Of a DNA stretch of 64,000 bases, positions 45,099-53,862 are shown piece after piece. A program made the translations under genes and the position numbers. The first letter of the stretch is position 1. Each line of letters begins with the position of its first letter. The notes beneath the pieces are model-generated. The model was not told where the DNA came from, ran no database searches, and saw nothing but the letters and a program-made list of their open reading frames with translations. The DNA lies in the NCBI RefSeq assembly GCF_030764225.1, contig NZ_JASAXH010000007.1; one strand, written 5' to 3'. This DNA comes from Phocoenobacter atlanticus (lineage in GTDB: Bacteria > Pseudomonadota > Gammaproteobacteria > Enterobacterales > Pasteurellaceae).

Positions 45099-45956
45099 AT
45101 GCAAAATCCAAATGATGATGTACTTTATGCACCAATAGAATGGCAAGATTATAGTAAAAACTATACTGATATTTTATATCACAAATCAACGGATGGAATT
45201 GCCAAAATTACGATTAACCGTCCTGAAGTCCGTAATGCTTTTCGACCACAAACGGTCAAAGAGATGATTCAAGCTTTTGCAGATGCCCGCTTTGATGAAA
45301 AAATAGGAGTGATCATACTCACTGGTCAAGGTGAAAAAGCATTCTGTTCAGGTGGTGATCAAAAAGTACGTGGAGACTACGGTGGCTACAAAGATGATAG
45401 TGGTGTACATCATTTAAACGTACTTGATTTCCAACGTGATATTCGTACTTGTCCAAAACCAGTTGTTGCAATGGTTGCAGGCTATTCTATTGGAGGTGGT
45501 CACGTATTACATATGATGTGTGATCTAACTATTGCCGCTGAAAATGCTATTTTCGGTCAAACGGGACCAAAAGTAGGGTCATTCGATGGTGGCTGGGGAG
45601 CTAGCTATATGGCTCGTATTGTTGGGCAGAAAAAAGCCCGTGAGATTTGGTTTTTATGTCGTCAATATAATGCACAAGAAGCATTAGAAATGGGATTAGT
45701 CAATACTGTTGTTCCGTATAGCGAATTGGAAAAAGAAACCGTAAAATGGTGTCGTGAAATACTACGTAACAGTCCAATTGCGTTACGTTGCTTAAAAGCA
45801 GCTCTAAATGCAGACTGTGATGGTCAATCTGGCTTACAAGAACTTGCTGGCAATGCCACGATGTTATTTTATATGACAGAAGAAGGACAAGAAGGGCGTA
45901 ATGCATTTAATGAAAAACGTCAACCCGACTTTAATAAATTTAAACGTAACCCTTAA
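45099..45956 (+). CDS. menB: 1,4-dihydroxy-2-naphthoyl-CoA synthase MenB
   Basis: Crotonase-fold enzyme of menaquinone synthesis that cyclises o-succinylbenzoyl-CoA. ITINRPEVRNAFRPQTVKEM near residue 35, FCSGGDQKVRGDYGG, GYSIGGGHVLHMMCDLTIAA for the oxyanion hole, and the MenB-specific GSFDGGWGASYMARIVGQKKAREIWFLCRQY. 285 residues, as in E. coli. Alone here, with a strong terminator; other men genes are not in the window. Confidence 0.97.
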   Translation: MQNPNDDVLYAPIEWQDYSKNYTDILYHKSTDGIAKITINRPEVRNAFRPQTVKEMIQAFADARFDEKIGVIILTGQGEKAFCSGGDQKVRGDYGGYKDDSGVHHLNVLDFQRDIRTCPKPVVAMVAGYSIGGGHVLHMMCDLTIAAENAIFGQTGPKVGSFDGGWGASYMARIVGQKKAREIWFLCRQYNAQEALEMGLVNTVVPYSELEKETVKWCREILRNSPIALRCLKAALNADCDGQSGLQELAGNATMLFYMTEEGQEGRNAFNEKRQPDFNKFKRNP

Positions 45957-45980
45957 ATTTAATAGTTTGTTACTACCAAT

Positions 45981-46008
45981 AAAAAAGCCCACTAATATGG
46001 GCTTTTTT
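45981..46008 (+). terminator. Bidirectional terminator between menB and ompA
   Basis: Stem AAAAAGCCCA with TGGGCTTTTT around a 6-nt loop; T or A runs on both sides serve the two convergent genes. Confidence 0.88.
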
Positions 46009-46028
46009 GTTATTCTTAAAAATACTAA

Positions 46029-47126
46029 TTACATAGTAATTTTTTTAACGCCTTGAACTCGAACTTCAACACGACGATCAGGTGCTAAACAAGAAATTAA
46101 TGCTTTACGACCTTTTACTTTATCACAAGTATTACCAGTTGCTGGGTTTGTTTCACCATAACCAACTGCTGTAATATTTGCAGGTTGAACACCTTTAGAT
46201 ACTAAGTAGTTTGCTACTGTTTCAGCACGACGTTGTGATAAATGCATATTAGATTTTTCAGAACCAATACGGTCAGCATAACCACTTACTTTAACTGCTG
46301 GAGTTTCTAAACCTAATGCATTGATTTCAGCATTTGCTGAATCTAATACTTTAGATGCTGCAGGTTTTAAGCTTGCTTTACTAAATGCAAATAACACATC
46401 TGAACTAAATGCAAAGTTCTTAGTTACCACTTTAGCGGCTTTAGGAGCTTTAACCTGACCAAAACGATAAGAAATACCTAAGCTAACTGAACCGATGTCT
46501 GGACGGAAATCAACTCGTGAACCATCTTTATTTTCAAAACGTCCAACACTGTTAACCCATTGATACTCTAAACGAGTTGCTAATTGAGGTAATGATGGTA
46601 AGTTATATTCTAAACCAGTTGCAAATACTGCTGAAACGTGTGATGAACGTTGACCTGGTTGAGTATTACCAGCCAATTGATTATCTTTAAAGTTATAGTC
46701 TGTACGTACTAATGCAGCACCAACACGACCATAAACATCTAAACCGTTAAGAACCTGATAGCTACCTTTTAAGCTTAAAACAGGACCACGGTTTTTCATT
46801 TTAGCTACTGTTTCACCATCTTTCTTAACGCCAGAATAACGTAATTTTGCAGAACCAAAATCATCATAAGCTAATTCAGTCGCTAAACCAAATTTACCAT
46901 TATTAAGAATTTGATAACCACCAAAAACACCGTAAGCTACAGAGTTTTTATAAAAACCGTAGTCTTTACCAAATGTATCTTTGATCTTGTTATCATTTAA
47001 ACCATCATGAAATGATGCCCAACCTGCTTTAGCACCCACATAAAAAGTTTGTGCTTGTGGTGCTGCTTGAGCAACGCTTGCTAATGCTAAGCTAGAAATA
47101 GCTAATGCAATTACTGATTTTTTCAT
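46029..47126 (-). CDS. ompA: Outer membrane protein A (P5-like porin)
   Basis: Signal peptide MKKSVIALAISSLALASVAQA, cleaved before APQAQTFYVG. An eight-stranded N-terminal barrel (about 25-200, starts FYVGAKAGWASFHDG, ends SVSLGISYRFG) is followed by a hinge (KAPKAAKVVTKN) and a periplasmic peptidoglycan-binding OmpA domain (SDVLFAFSKASLKPAASKVL, KVSGYADRIGSEKSNMHLSQRRAETVANYL). 365 residues. The last residue is Met rather than the usual aromatic because the periplasmic domain ends the protein. Confidence 0.95.
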   Translation of the reverse strand: MKKSVIALAISSLALASVAQAAPQAQTFYVGAKAGWASFHDGLNDNKIKDTFGKDYGFYKNSVAYGVFGGYQILNNGKFGLATELAYDDFGSAKLRYSGVKKDGETVAKMKNRGPVLSLKGSYQVLNGLDVYGRVGAALVRTDYNFKDNQLAGNTQPGQRSSHVSAVFATGLEYNLPSLPQLATRLEYQWVNSVGRFENKDGSRVDFRPDIGSVSLGISYRFGQVKAPKAAKVVTKNFAFSSDVLFAFSKASLKPAASKVLDSANAEINALGLETPAVKVSGYADRIGSEKSNMHLSQRRAETVANYLVSKGVQPANITAVGYGETNPATGNTCDKVKGRKALISCLAPDRRVEVRVQGVKKITM

Positions 47127-47203
47127 ATTGTTTTCCTCTATAAAAACTATTATGTTTAGAATCTTTATTGATTCTTTGTTATCTTTGCCACATTGTACAT
47201 TAC

Positions 47204-47209
47204 ATTATA
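47204..47209 (-). promoter_or_regulatory. -10 box of the ompA promoter
   Basis: TATAAT on the minus strand (47209-47204), about 78 bp before the ATG, giving a leader of about 70 nt typical of ompA genes. TTGTACAAT-type dyads (about 47192-47200 and 47224-47233) flank it. No further gene lies between ompA and accC. Confidence 0.45.
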
Positions 47210-47405
47210 AGCAAAATACAACTTTCATTGTACAATAAAAAAAACTAAAAAAAAATACTTTTCATAAAATTGTGCTTTTTATAACCAAAATAGTTGTATA
47301 AGTTACACATAGCTCGATCGATCAATTACTTACAAAATTAACTCTACATTAAAAATGTTGTTTGTACTCAACAATTGAGTTTTTTATGAAAAAAAACTTA
47401 AATAA

Positions 47406-48749
47406 TTATTTAATTCCAAGTTTTTCTTCAAGGTAATGGATGTTCATTCCGCCTTGAAGAAAGTTTTTATCACTTAATATGTTTTGATGTAATGGAATAT
47501 TTGTCTTTATTCCATTTATAATGGTTTCTGAAAGTGCAATTTCCATTCTACGAATAGCAATGTCTCTTGTTTCGCCATACGTAATAAGTTTTGCAATCAT
47601 TGAGTCATAATAAGGAGGAACAGTATAATTAGCATAAATGTAGGAATCCCAGCGAACACCTAATCCACCAGGTACGTGAAGACGAGTAATTTTCCCTGGT
47701 GATGGTAAAAAACTACTTGGATCTTCAGCATTAATTCTGCACTCAACAGAATGACCTCTTACTTTAACTTGCTCTTGAGTAACGGATAAAGGTAAACCTG
47801 AAGCAATACGTAACTGCTCTTTCACTAGGTCAATACCTGTAATCATTTCAGTGACAGGATGTTCTACTTGAATTCGAGTATTCATCTCAATGAAATAAAA
47901 TTCACCATTTTCATATAAAAACTCAAATGTTCCAGCCCCACGATAACCAATTTCAAGACAAGCATTTGCACAACGCTCACCAATAAATCGACGCAGTTCC
48001 TCTGAAATCCCTGGTGCGGGTGCTTCTTCCAATACTTTTTGATGGCGACGCTGCATTGAACAATCACGCTCAGCTAAATAAATAGCATTACCGTGAGTAT
48101 CAGCTAATACCTGTACTTCGATATGACGAGGGTTCTCAAGATATTTTTCCATATAAACCATATCATTATTAAAAGCGGATCTGGCTTCTGATTTTGTCAT
48201 TGCAATGGATTCAGCTAGATACTCTTCATTGCGAACAACACGCATTCCTCGACCACCACCTCCACCAGAGGCTTTAATAATAATAGGATAACCAATCTCA
48301 TTAGCTATTTTCTTATTTTTAACAATATCATCACCCACTGAACCATTAGAACCTGGTACACAAGGAATGCCCGCCTTTTTCATCGATCTAATAGCAGATA
48401 CTTTGTCTCCCATTAAACGAATAACATCTGCAGATGGTCCTATAAAAGAGAAACCTGAACGTTCCACTTGCTCTGCAAAGTCTGCATTTTCAGATAAAAA
48501 CCCATAGCCAGGGTGAATAGCATCCGCTCCTGTTACTTCCGCGGCAGCAATAATAGCAGGGATATTTAAGTAGCTTTTTACAGATGACGCTGGACCAATA
48601 CAAATTGTTTCATCAGCCAGACGTACGTGCTTTAATTCTCTATCTGCTGTAGAGTGTACGGCAACCGTTTGAATATCTAATTCTTTACATGCCCGTAAAA
48701 TACGCAATGCAATTTCGCCACGATTAGCAATAACAACTTTTTTTAACAT
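47406..48749 (-). CDS. accC: Biotin carboxylase subunit of acetyl-CoA carboxylase
   Basis: ATP-dependent carboxylation of biotin on AccB, the first step of fatty acid synthesis. MLKKVVIANRGEIALRILRACKEL start, ATP-grasp motifs (GSNGSVGDD, IIKASGGGGGRGMRVV, MEKYLENPRHIEVQVLAD), HRRHQKVLEEAPAP and FEFLYENGEFYFIEMNTRIQ. 447 residues. Forms an operon with accB, 16 bp apart. Confidence 0.98.
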   Translation of the reverse strand: MLKKVVIANRGEIALRILRACKELDIQTVAVHSTADRELKHVRLADETICIGPASSVKSYLNIPAIIAAAEVTGADAIHPGYGFLSENADFAEQVERSGFSFIGPSADVIRLMGDKVSAIRSMKKAGIPCVPGSNGSVGDDIVKNKKIANEIGYPIIIKASGGGGGRGMRVVRNEEYLAESIAMTKSEARSAFNNDMVYMEKYLENPRHIEVQVLADTHGNAIYLAERDCSMQRRHQKVLEEAPAPGISEELRRFIGERCANACLEIGYRGAGTFEFLYENGEFYFIEMNTRIQVEHPVTEMITGIDLVKEQLRIASGLPLSVTQEQVKVRGHSVECRINAEDPSSFLPSPGKITRLHVPGGLGVRWDSYIYANYTVPPYYDSMIAKLITYGETRDIAIRRMEIALSETIINGIKTNIPLHQNILSDKNFLQGGMNIHYLEEKLGIK

Positions 48750-48765
48750 TTGTATATCCTAATGA

Positions 48766-49227
48766 TTATTCAATAACAATAAGTGGCTGATCAAATTCAA
48801 CCGCATCACCATCATTTACTAAAATAGCTTTTACTACACCCGCTTTATCTGATTCAATTTTATTCATCATTTTCATTGCTTCTACAATACAAAGTGCATC
48901 ACCTACATTCACACTTTGTCCAACTTCTATAAATGGCTGGGCTTCAGGGCTTGGGCTACGATAGAAAGTTCCTACCATCGGGGATGCAATAGTATGACCA
49001 GATACAGTTTCTGGTTGAACACTAGTAACCGTGCTTTCTTGGGATATCTCCGTTTTTTCCGTAGGTACTTCAATTGTTTGAGTATTAATATATTGTTGAG
49101 GTTGTGATATAGTTTGTGCAACACCACGACTAATGCGTACTGAACCATCTTCTTCAGATACTTCTAGTTCTGTAATACCTGATGCTTCAACAAGCTCTAT
49201 AAGTTTTTTGATTTTGCGAATATCCAT
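48766..49227 (-). CDS. accB: Biotin carboxyl carrier protein
   Basis: Carries biotin on the lysine of CIVEAMKMMNKIE, the universal biotinylation motif. N-terminal MDIRKIKKLIELVEASGITELEVSEEDGSVRISR, a variable Thr/Gln/Pro/Ser linker (about 38-75), then the biotinyl domain from SPMVGTFYRSPSPEAQPF. 153 residues. First gene of accBC. Confidence 0.98.
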   Translation of the reverse strand: MDIRKIKKLIELVEASGITELEVSEEDGSVRISRGVAQTISQPQQYINTQTIEVPTEKTEISQESTVTSVQPETVSGHTIASPMVGTFYRSPSPEAQPFIEVGQSVNVGDALCIVEAMKMMNKIESDKAGVVKAILVNDGDAVEFDQPLIVIE

Positions 49228-49563
49228 TATAATGAGATCCGTTTAAGTTAAATTGAAAATAAAAACACCACTTCACATTAATAACAATTAAGGAAAAATG
49301 GGGTGTAAAATAAAGTTTCGTAAGGTTACCTGAAATTAACCTAGTTTGCGATAATTTTTTTATAAATTTAACCGAAATTATCACAATTTCGTGACTGATC
49401 GTAGCAGTTTCTCCTAATTAAGGCAATTTTTTATAAAAATTTTGCAAATTTTTACAAAGATCATATCGCCTCATTTTAGTAAAACTTATTTGTATTTGGC
49501 TACCATTATTGAATAGACTATAATAGCATTTTTTACTCATTAGCAACAAACTTAAGGATAACT
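49228..49563. other. Divergent intergenic region accB/dgkA
   Basis: 336 bp of AT-rich sequence that must hold the promoters of both genes. A partial, reversed uptake signal (TTTGCAAATTTTTACAAAGATCATAT) lies at about 49441-49468. I see no gene or strong hexamer pair. Confidence 0.4.
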
Positions 49564-49920
49564 ATGCAAAAATATACTGGATTAACTCATTTTTTTAAAG
49601 CTGCTGGCTACTCTATTCAAGGTTTAAAAGCTGCATTTAAATATGAAGCGGGATTTCGCCACGAAATAGGCGCTGCACTTATAATGCTTCCCTTAGCATT
49701 TATTTTAGGTAATACAAATATAGAAATTGCATTACTTGTTGCTTCAGTATTAATGGTTTTTGTGATTGAATTGCTCAATAGTGGTTTAGAAGCAATCGTT
49801 GATCGTGTTGGCAAAGAGTATCACGAACTATCAGGACGAGCTAAAGATATGGGATCCGCTGCTGTGTTTATGGCAATGGTCACCTGTGGAATTGTTTGGG
49901 TAATTATTTTATTTTTTTAA
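49564..49920 (+). CDS. dgkA: Diacylglycerol kinase DgkA
   Basis: Small inner-membrane kinase that recycles diacylglycerol to phosphatidate. 118 residues with three membrane helices and the signature VFVIELLNSGLEAIVDRVGKEYHELSGRAKDMGSAAVF, which contains the catalytic Glu and Asp. The N-terminal AAGYSIQGLKAAFKYEAGFRHEI amphipathic part is typical. Confidence 0.96.
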   Translation: MQKYTGLTHFFKAAGYSIQGLKAAFKYEAGFRHEIGAALIMLPLAFILGNTNIEIALLVASVLMVFVIELLNSGLEAIVDRVGKEYHELSGRAKDMGSAAVFMAMVTCGIVWVIILFF

Positions 49921-50018
49921 TACAGGGTAGTTATCATAGCGGTATGATGTAAACTATTTTTTGCAAATTTAATGTAAAAAGTTCGTTAATTGGAAATCGT
50001 GTGCCAAATACGGACTCC

Positions 50019-50450
50019 TTAAGGTGGGGTGGCTGTTTTTCCCTCTAGATATGCTGTCGCTTTTTTGTATTTTTCTAAACGGTTTAAATCTTTTTGAGTA
50101 ATATTTTTAATTCGTTTAAGATTCATATTATCCCTTAAATCACTGAGTTTTACCGCTTTTGACATTTCATTTTCTTTAAGTTGTGAAAGGTATTCACTGT
50201 ACTCTTGAGCCTCTTTTTTAGTGACAAGATCGATGGCTTTTATAATGTCTTTATCAAAATAGTTTTCTAAATTCGTCAAAGTATAATCACTGTCTTCAAC
50301 AACATCGTGTAACAATGCAACAATCTTTTTTTTGTATCCTTTAACCCCAAACATTACCCTAATTGGATGGGTTATATATGGTTTTCCAGCTTTATCAAAC
50401 TGCCCTTTATGAGCATCTAAAGCGATTAAGAATGCTCTTAATAATTTCAT
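50019..50450 (-). CDS. Small HD-domain hydrolase resembling the RelA/SpoT hydrolase domain
   Basis: 143-residue stand-alone HD protein. KAGKPYITHPIRVMF (first metal His), VALLHDVVEDSDYT (HD pair plus ED) and AVKLSDLRDNM (final Asp) follow the motif order of the (p)ppGpp hydrolase domain of RelA/SpoT. There is no synthetase, TGS or ACT part, so it could be a small alarmone hydrolase, or act on another nucleotide. I use the ATG at 50450 because GAGAGG precedes it; a longer frame would overlap corB. It starts 16 bp after corB and is likely in the same transcript. Confidence 0.75.
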   Translation of the reverse strand: MKLLRAFLIALDAHKGQFDKAGKPYITHPIRVMFGVKGYKKKIVALLHDVVEDSDYTLTNLENYFDKDIIKAIDLVTKKEAQEYSEYLSQLKENEMSKAVKLSDLRDNMNLKRIKNITQKDLNRLEKYKKATAYLEGKTATPP

Positions 50451-50466
50451 ACATAACCTCTCTATT

Positions 50467-51732
50467 TTATGATTTCGACAATGTTTCAACCCTTGCTTGC
50501 TTAACCATATTATCAGCAACTTCCAATACAGTGACTTTCAAGTTATAGAAAGTAAATTGCGTATCTTCATCTGGGATGTTTTCTAGGTGTTCCATAATCA
50601 AACCATTAAAGGTTCTAATATCTTCAGCGGGCAAGTTCCACTTAAAGAGTTTATTTAAATCACGTAAATTCGCTGACCCTTCAATAATAACTGAACCATC
50701 TAATTGTGGTTTTACTTCTTGCTCAAGAGTCGGTGAAGTTGAGGTGGTAAATTCACCAATAATTTCTTCTAAAATATCTTCAAGAGTAATTAAGCCTTTA
50801 ATATCACCATATTCATCAACCACTAATCCAATACGCTCTTTGTTTGCCTTGAAATTAATAAGTTGTGCCGTTAGTGGTGTGCCTTCGGGAATAAAATACG
50901 TATTATCCAATGCTCGTACTAACGTTTCTTTACTAAATTCATTTTTTTCAAGCATAAAACGAAACACTTCTCGAACTCGGAGCATTCCCAATACATTATC
51001 ATCAATGCTTTCTTTATAAATCACAATGCGTCCGTGAGCCGCACCTTTAAGCTGACGTATAATAGACTTCCAATCATCATCAATATTAATGCCATCAATA
51101 TCATTACGTGGCACCATTACATCATCAACCGTCGCTTTTTCTAAATCAAGAATTGAAACCAGCATATCTTGGTGCTCTGTAGGAATATATTTGCCCGCTT
51201 CTAATACTACACTACGCAATTCTTCAGCACTTAATCCTGTTTTTTCCCCCGATTTAATTCGCATTAATTTCATTAAAGAGCTAATAATAATGTTCATTAA
51301 AAAAATCAATGGTGTAAGTATTTTTTTTAGTGGTGTTAAAACATAACTTGCAGTGAAACCGACTTTTTCAGGATAAATTGCAGCAATGGTTTTAGGTAAA
51401 ATTTCTGCAAAAACAAGCATTACAAGGGTAAGCAATCCTGTTGCAATAGCGACGCCTGCATCACCAGACAAACGCATTCCAATCATAGTAGCAATGGCAG
51501 AAGCAACGATATTGACAAGATTATTACAGATTAAAATTAAACTTAGTAGAATGTCTGTTTTTTCAAGTAATTTTTCAGTTTGGATAGCGGCTTTATGTCC
51601 TTTTTCAACAAGATTTCGCATTTTATAGCGGTTAAGTGACATTAACGCAGTTTCAGAACTTGAAAAGAATGCAGAAAGAAAAAGTAGTAGCACAAGAGTA
51701 ATAAAAAGCGTACTCAAGGGTATGGTTTCCAA
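50467..51732 (-). CDS. HlyC/CorC-family (CNNM/CBS) membrane protein, CorB/YfjD-like
   Basis: Predicted magnesium/cobalt-related transporter or efflux protein. N-terminal DUF21/CNNM domain with about four membrane segments (LFITLVLLLFLSAFFSSSETALMSLNRYKM, LLSLILICNNLVNIVASAIAT), then two CBS motifs (VDDVMVPRNDIDGI, LGMLRVREVFRFML, RIGLVVDEYGDIKGLITLEDILEEIIGE) and a C-terminal CorC/HlyC domain ending about residue 415. 421 residues. ypjD lies upstream in the same direction, the pairing also found in E. coli. Confidence 0.9.
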   Translation of the reverse strand: METIPLSTLFITLVLLLFLSAFFSSSETALMSLNRYKMRNLVEKGHKAAIQTEKLLEKTDILLSLILICNNLVNIVASAIATMIGMRLSGDAGVAIATGLLTLVMLVFAEILPKTIAAIYPEKVGFTASYVLTPLKKILTPLIFLMNIIISSLMKLMRIKSGEKTGLSAEELRSVVLEAGKYIPTEHQDMLVSILDLEKATVDDVMVPRNDIDGINIDDDWKSIIRQLKGAAHGRIVIYKESIDDNVLGMLRVREVFRFMLEKNEFSKETLVRALDNTYFIPEGTPLTAQLINFKANKERIGLVVDEYGDIKGLITLEDILEEIIGEFTTSTSPTLEQEVKPQLDGSVIIEGSANLRDLNKLFKWNLPAEDIRTFNGLIMEHLENIPDEDTQFTFYNLKVTVLEVADNMVKQARVETLSKS

Positions 51733-51853
51733 AATTTAAAATCCTATATTAGTTATATCATCAAGTGGTAACATATTTTTATTATTTTTAATAATTGAGT
51801 TTTTGCAAAATTTTATAATAATGTGACCGCTTACCTAAACATTTATTTGGTAG

Positions 51854-52627
51854 CTATATTCGACTTCCGAAATAGCCTACAGTAAGTAAGATCATACCTG
51901 AAATTGAATAAATTAGCACTCGTTTTCCTCGCCAATGTAACTTCCATTGTCCAAAAAGTAAAATAGCATAAATAATCCAAGCCATAAAAGAAAATACTGT
52001 TTTATGTATTTGAGTATTTGAGAAAACTTGTGGTAAATAAATTATACCTGTAATCAACGTGAGAGTTAATAAAACTTGGGCGATAAACGTCAAAGAAAAT
52101 AGATGTCGCTCAACGGTCATCAATGGGGGTAAATGCGAATTAAAAGAGAGCTGTTTATTTTTTAATTTAATATCAATCCATTTCAATTGAAATACATAAA
52201 GCAATGCAATAAAAAACATTGCATAGGAAAGCATTGCAATTGAGATATGAAATAATAAACTTATATTTTGAGAAAAATATTTTGCAGTCTCTCCTATAAT
52301 AAAACCTGAAAGTGCGACACTCACAATACTTAAAATATAAATGACCAACAAAGGTAATAAACTTGTTTTCCATTTTGTAATGGCAAAAGTCATCATTAGG
52401 CTCATTAATAAACAGATAAATGAAACAACATTTATTATAGTTAGCCTAAATCCAAACATAGTAGAAAGTTGATTAGAGAGGGTAATAAAATGAAGCAGTA
52501 CTGCCAATATTCCGAAACCCAAAATAACGGTAGTATTTGGTTTATTTGTATTTGTTTTTATAATAGTGGGCGCAATCCAAAGTATCGCCGCTACATAGGT
52601 AATAATAGTTAAAATAACAAACAACAT
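51854..52627 (-). CDS. ypjD: Inner membrane protein YpjD (CcsA/HemX-like cytochrome assembly family)
   Basis: 257 residues with eight hydrophobic segments of the cytochrome c assembly/HemX family. The segment GFIIGETAKYFSQNISLLFHISIAMLSYAMFFIALLYV holds a conserved histidine, and VERHLFSLTFIAQVLLTLTLITG and AWIIYAILLFGQWKLHWRGKR follow. The WWD haem-binding motif of true CcsA/CcmC is not evident. Biochemical role not established; neighbour of corB as in other gamma-proteobacteria. Confidence 0.82.
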   Translation of the reverse strand: MLFVILTIITYVAAILWIAPTIIKTNTNKPNTTVILGFGILAVLLHFITLSNQLSTMFGFRLTIINVVSFICLLMSLMMTFAITKWKTSLLPLLVIYILSIVSVALSGFIIGETAKYFSQNISLLFHISIAMLSYAMFFIALLYVFQLKWIDIKLKNKQLSFNSHLPPLMTVERHLFSLTFIAQVLLTLTLITGIIYLPQVFSNTQIHKTVFSFMAWIIYAILLFGQWKLHWRGKRVLIYSISGMILLTVGYFGSRI

Positions 52628-52770
52628 TTTCTTTTTCTCTACAATAAGATAGGTGTATTAAATTACCATTTTTAGTCCTGTTTTTCTATCTAAAAAGAGA
52701 AAATTATATATAAATAAAGATGAAGATTGATGAAAAACAATGCAAACAGACATTTTTTTTATTTTTCTTC

Positions 52771-52799
52771 TTGACGACTTTTCGTAATATCTATATTAT
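52771..52799 (+). promoter_or_regulatory. Promoter of tRNA-Ser
   Basis: TTGACG (52771-52776), 17-bp spacer, TATTAT (52794-52799), 16 bp before the mature tRNA. Confidence 0.75.
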
Positions 52800-52815
52800 T
52801 CAACACGTTTTCAAC

Positions 52816-52905
52816 GGAGGAATGGTCGAGCGGTTGAAGGCACCGGTCTTGAAAACCGGCGAGGGTTTAAATCCTCCGTGAGTTCGAATCTCACTTCCTC
52901 CGCCA
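52816..52905 (+). tRNA. tRNA-Ser (UGA)
   Basis: Class II tRNA of 90 nt with long variable arm (GAGGGTTTAAATCCTC), acceptor GGAGGAA pairing with TTCCTCC, anticodon loop CTTGAAAA with TGA, T-loop GTTCGAATC and encoded CCA. Confidence 0.97.
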
Positions 52906-52913
52906 CTTATTCT

Positions 52914-52948
52914 AAACCACTGATAAGAAATTATCGGTGGTTTTTTTT
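52914..52948 (+). terminator. Terminator after tRNA-Ser
   Basis: 13-bp stem AAACCACTGATAA (52914-52926) with TTATCGGTGGTTT (52931-52943), one G-T pair, 4-nt loop, T8 run. Confidence 0.9.
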
Positions 52949-52958
52949 ATGGAAATTT

Positions 52959-53441
52959 TTAATCTAATATAGCGGTACTGAAACGACGGTTAAAATAAGT
53001 TAAAACATTGCCTATTGTGGAATTAATCTCTGTAAGCTGCAAAATAAATACGGTATGAGTACCCACTTCATAACAATTAACAATATTTCCCTGCAGAGTT
53101 GAAACTGCCTCTTTTAGTGCAGGTTGATCACTGTCTTGCCATATATCCCATTCAAAACGTTGTTCCATTGTTGAATCCAGCATATTTGCGAAATGTTTAG
53201 CAAGTTCTACTTGTTGAGGCATTAAGATGTTGATACAGGCTTTACCATTTTGCTTAAAAATATCGTGAGTACCACTCTCTTTGTTGATACAAAATAATAC
53301 TGTAGCAGGTGTATCACTTACAGAACAAACTGAAGATACTGTTAATCCAACTTTACCCGCTTCTCCTTTTGTGGTAACAATACTAACCGCTGTGGGTAAA
53401 TTTGCCATCGCATTACGAAATTCTAATGAAAAATCACTCAT
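52959..53441 (-). CDS. Flavin reductase domain protein (HpaC-like)
   Basis: 160-residue FMN-binding split-barrel protein. FRNAMANLPTAVSIVTTKGEAGKVGLTVSSVCSVSDTPATVLFCIN is the classic flavin reductase N-terminus; the C-terminal THTVFILQLTEINS and FNRRF complete the barrel. Such proteins supply reduced flavin to a partner monooxygenase, but no partner gene is visible nearby. It follows the DUF440 gene by 10 bp, so they probably share a transcript. Confidence 0.85.
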   Translation of the reverse strand: MSDFSLEFRNAMANLPTAVSIVTTKGEAGKVGLTVSSVCSVSDTPATVLFCINKESGTHDIFKQNGKACINILMPQQVELAKHFANMLDSTMEQRFEWDIWQDSDQPALKEAVSTLQGNIVNCYEVGTHTVFILQLTEINSTIGNVLTYFNRRFSTAILD

Positions 53442-53451
53442 TTTTATCCTC

Positions 53452-53772
53452 TTATTCTTTCCAAATTATATGATATTCACGATTTTCTGCTTGATGTGAA
53501 ATTAAAAAACGAGCAAAAACGTTATCCATTTCATCATTATCATTAATCAAACCAATCCAGACTTCTGCAAATGCATCAGGGTCAATTAAAACACCAATTT
53601 CTTGTTCCCATTTTTCACTGGTTTCTACCATTTCCACCGCACCACATTCTTCAAATTGAAGATTGAAAAGTAGAATATCCGCAGGATCAAGATTTTCCCC
53701 CGCCATTTCTAAAAAAATATCATAAGCAATATCAATGGCTTCATCTGGTGTTAGTTTTGTTACATTATCCAA
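53452..53772 (-). CDS. DUF440 (HI1450/YciU-type) double-stranded DNA mimic protein
   Basis: 106-residue very acidic protein matching H. influenzae HI1450 nearly throughout: AIDIAYDIFLEMAGENLDPADILLFNLQFEE and IGVLIDPDAFAEVWIGL, FARFLISHQAENREYHIIWK. That family is proposed to mimic duplex DNA and bind HU-type proteins. I place the start at a TTG at 53772 (MDNVTKLTPDE) because GAGG lies 7 nt upstream and the length then matches HI1450; an 11-residue in-frame extension upstream has no support. Confidence 0.88.
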   Translation of the reverse strand: MDNVTKLTPDEAIDIAYDIFLEMAGENLDPADILLFNLQFEECGAVEMVETSEKWEQEIGVLIDPDAFAEVWIGLINDNDEMDNVFARFLISHQAENREYHIIWKE

Positions 53773-53807
53773 CTTATTACCTCTTTTATGTATAATAAAC
53801 TCCAAAA

Positions 53808-53842
53808 TAGGCGGTTACTTTATCAGAAAAATTTGCAAAAAT
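53808..53842 (+). repeat. DNA-uptake signal sequence
   Basis: AGGCGGTTACTTT core (one core mismatch) with AAAAATTTGCAAAAA tail, between the DUF440 and lipoprotein genes. Confidence 0.55.
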
Positions 53843-53862
53843 AATTCACCTATTTTAAAAAA

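Noticed and set aside
47366..47386. ACTCAA/TTGAGT hairpin with T run between ompA and accC
   Set aside because: The T run is on the plus strand where no gene ends; for accC the orientation is wrong.
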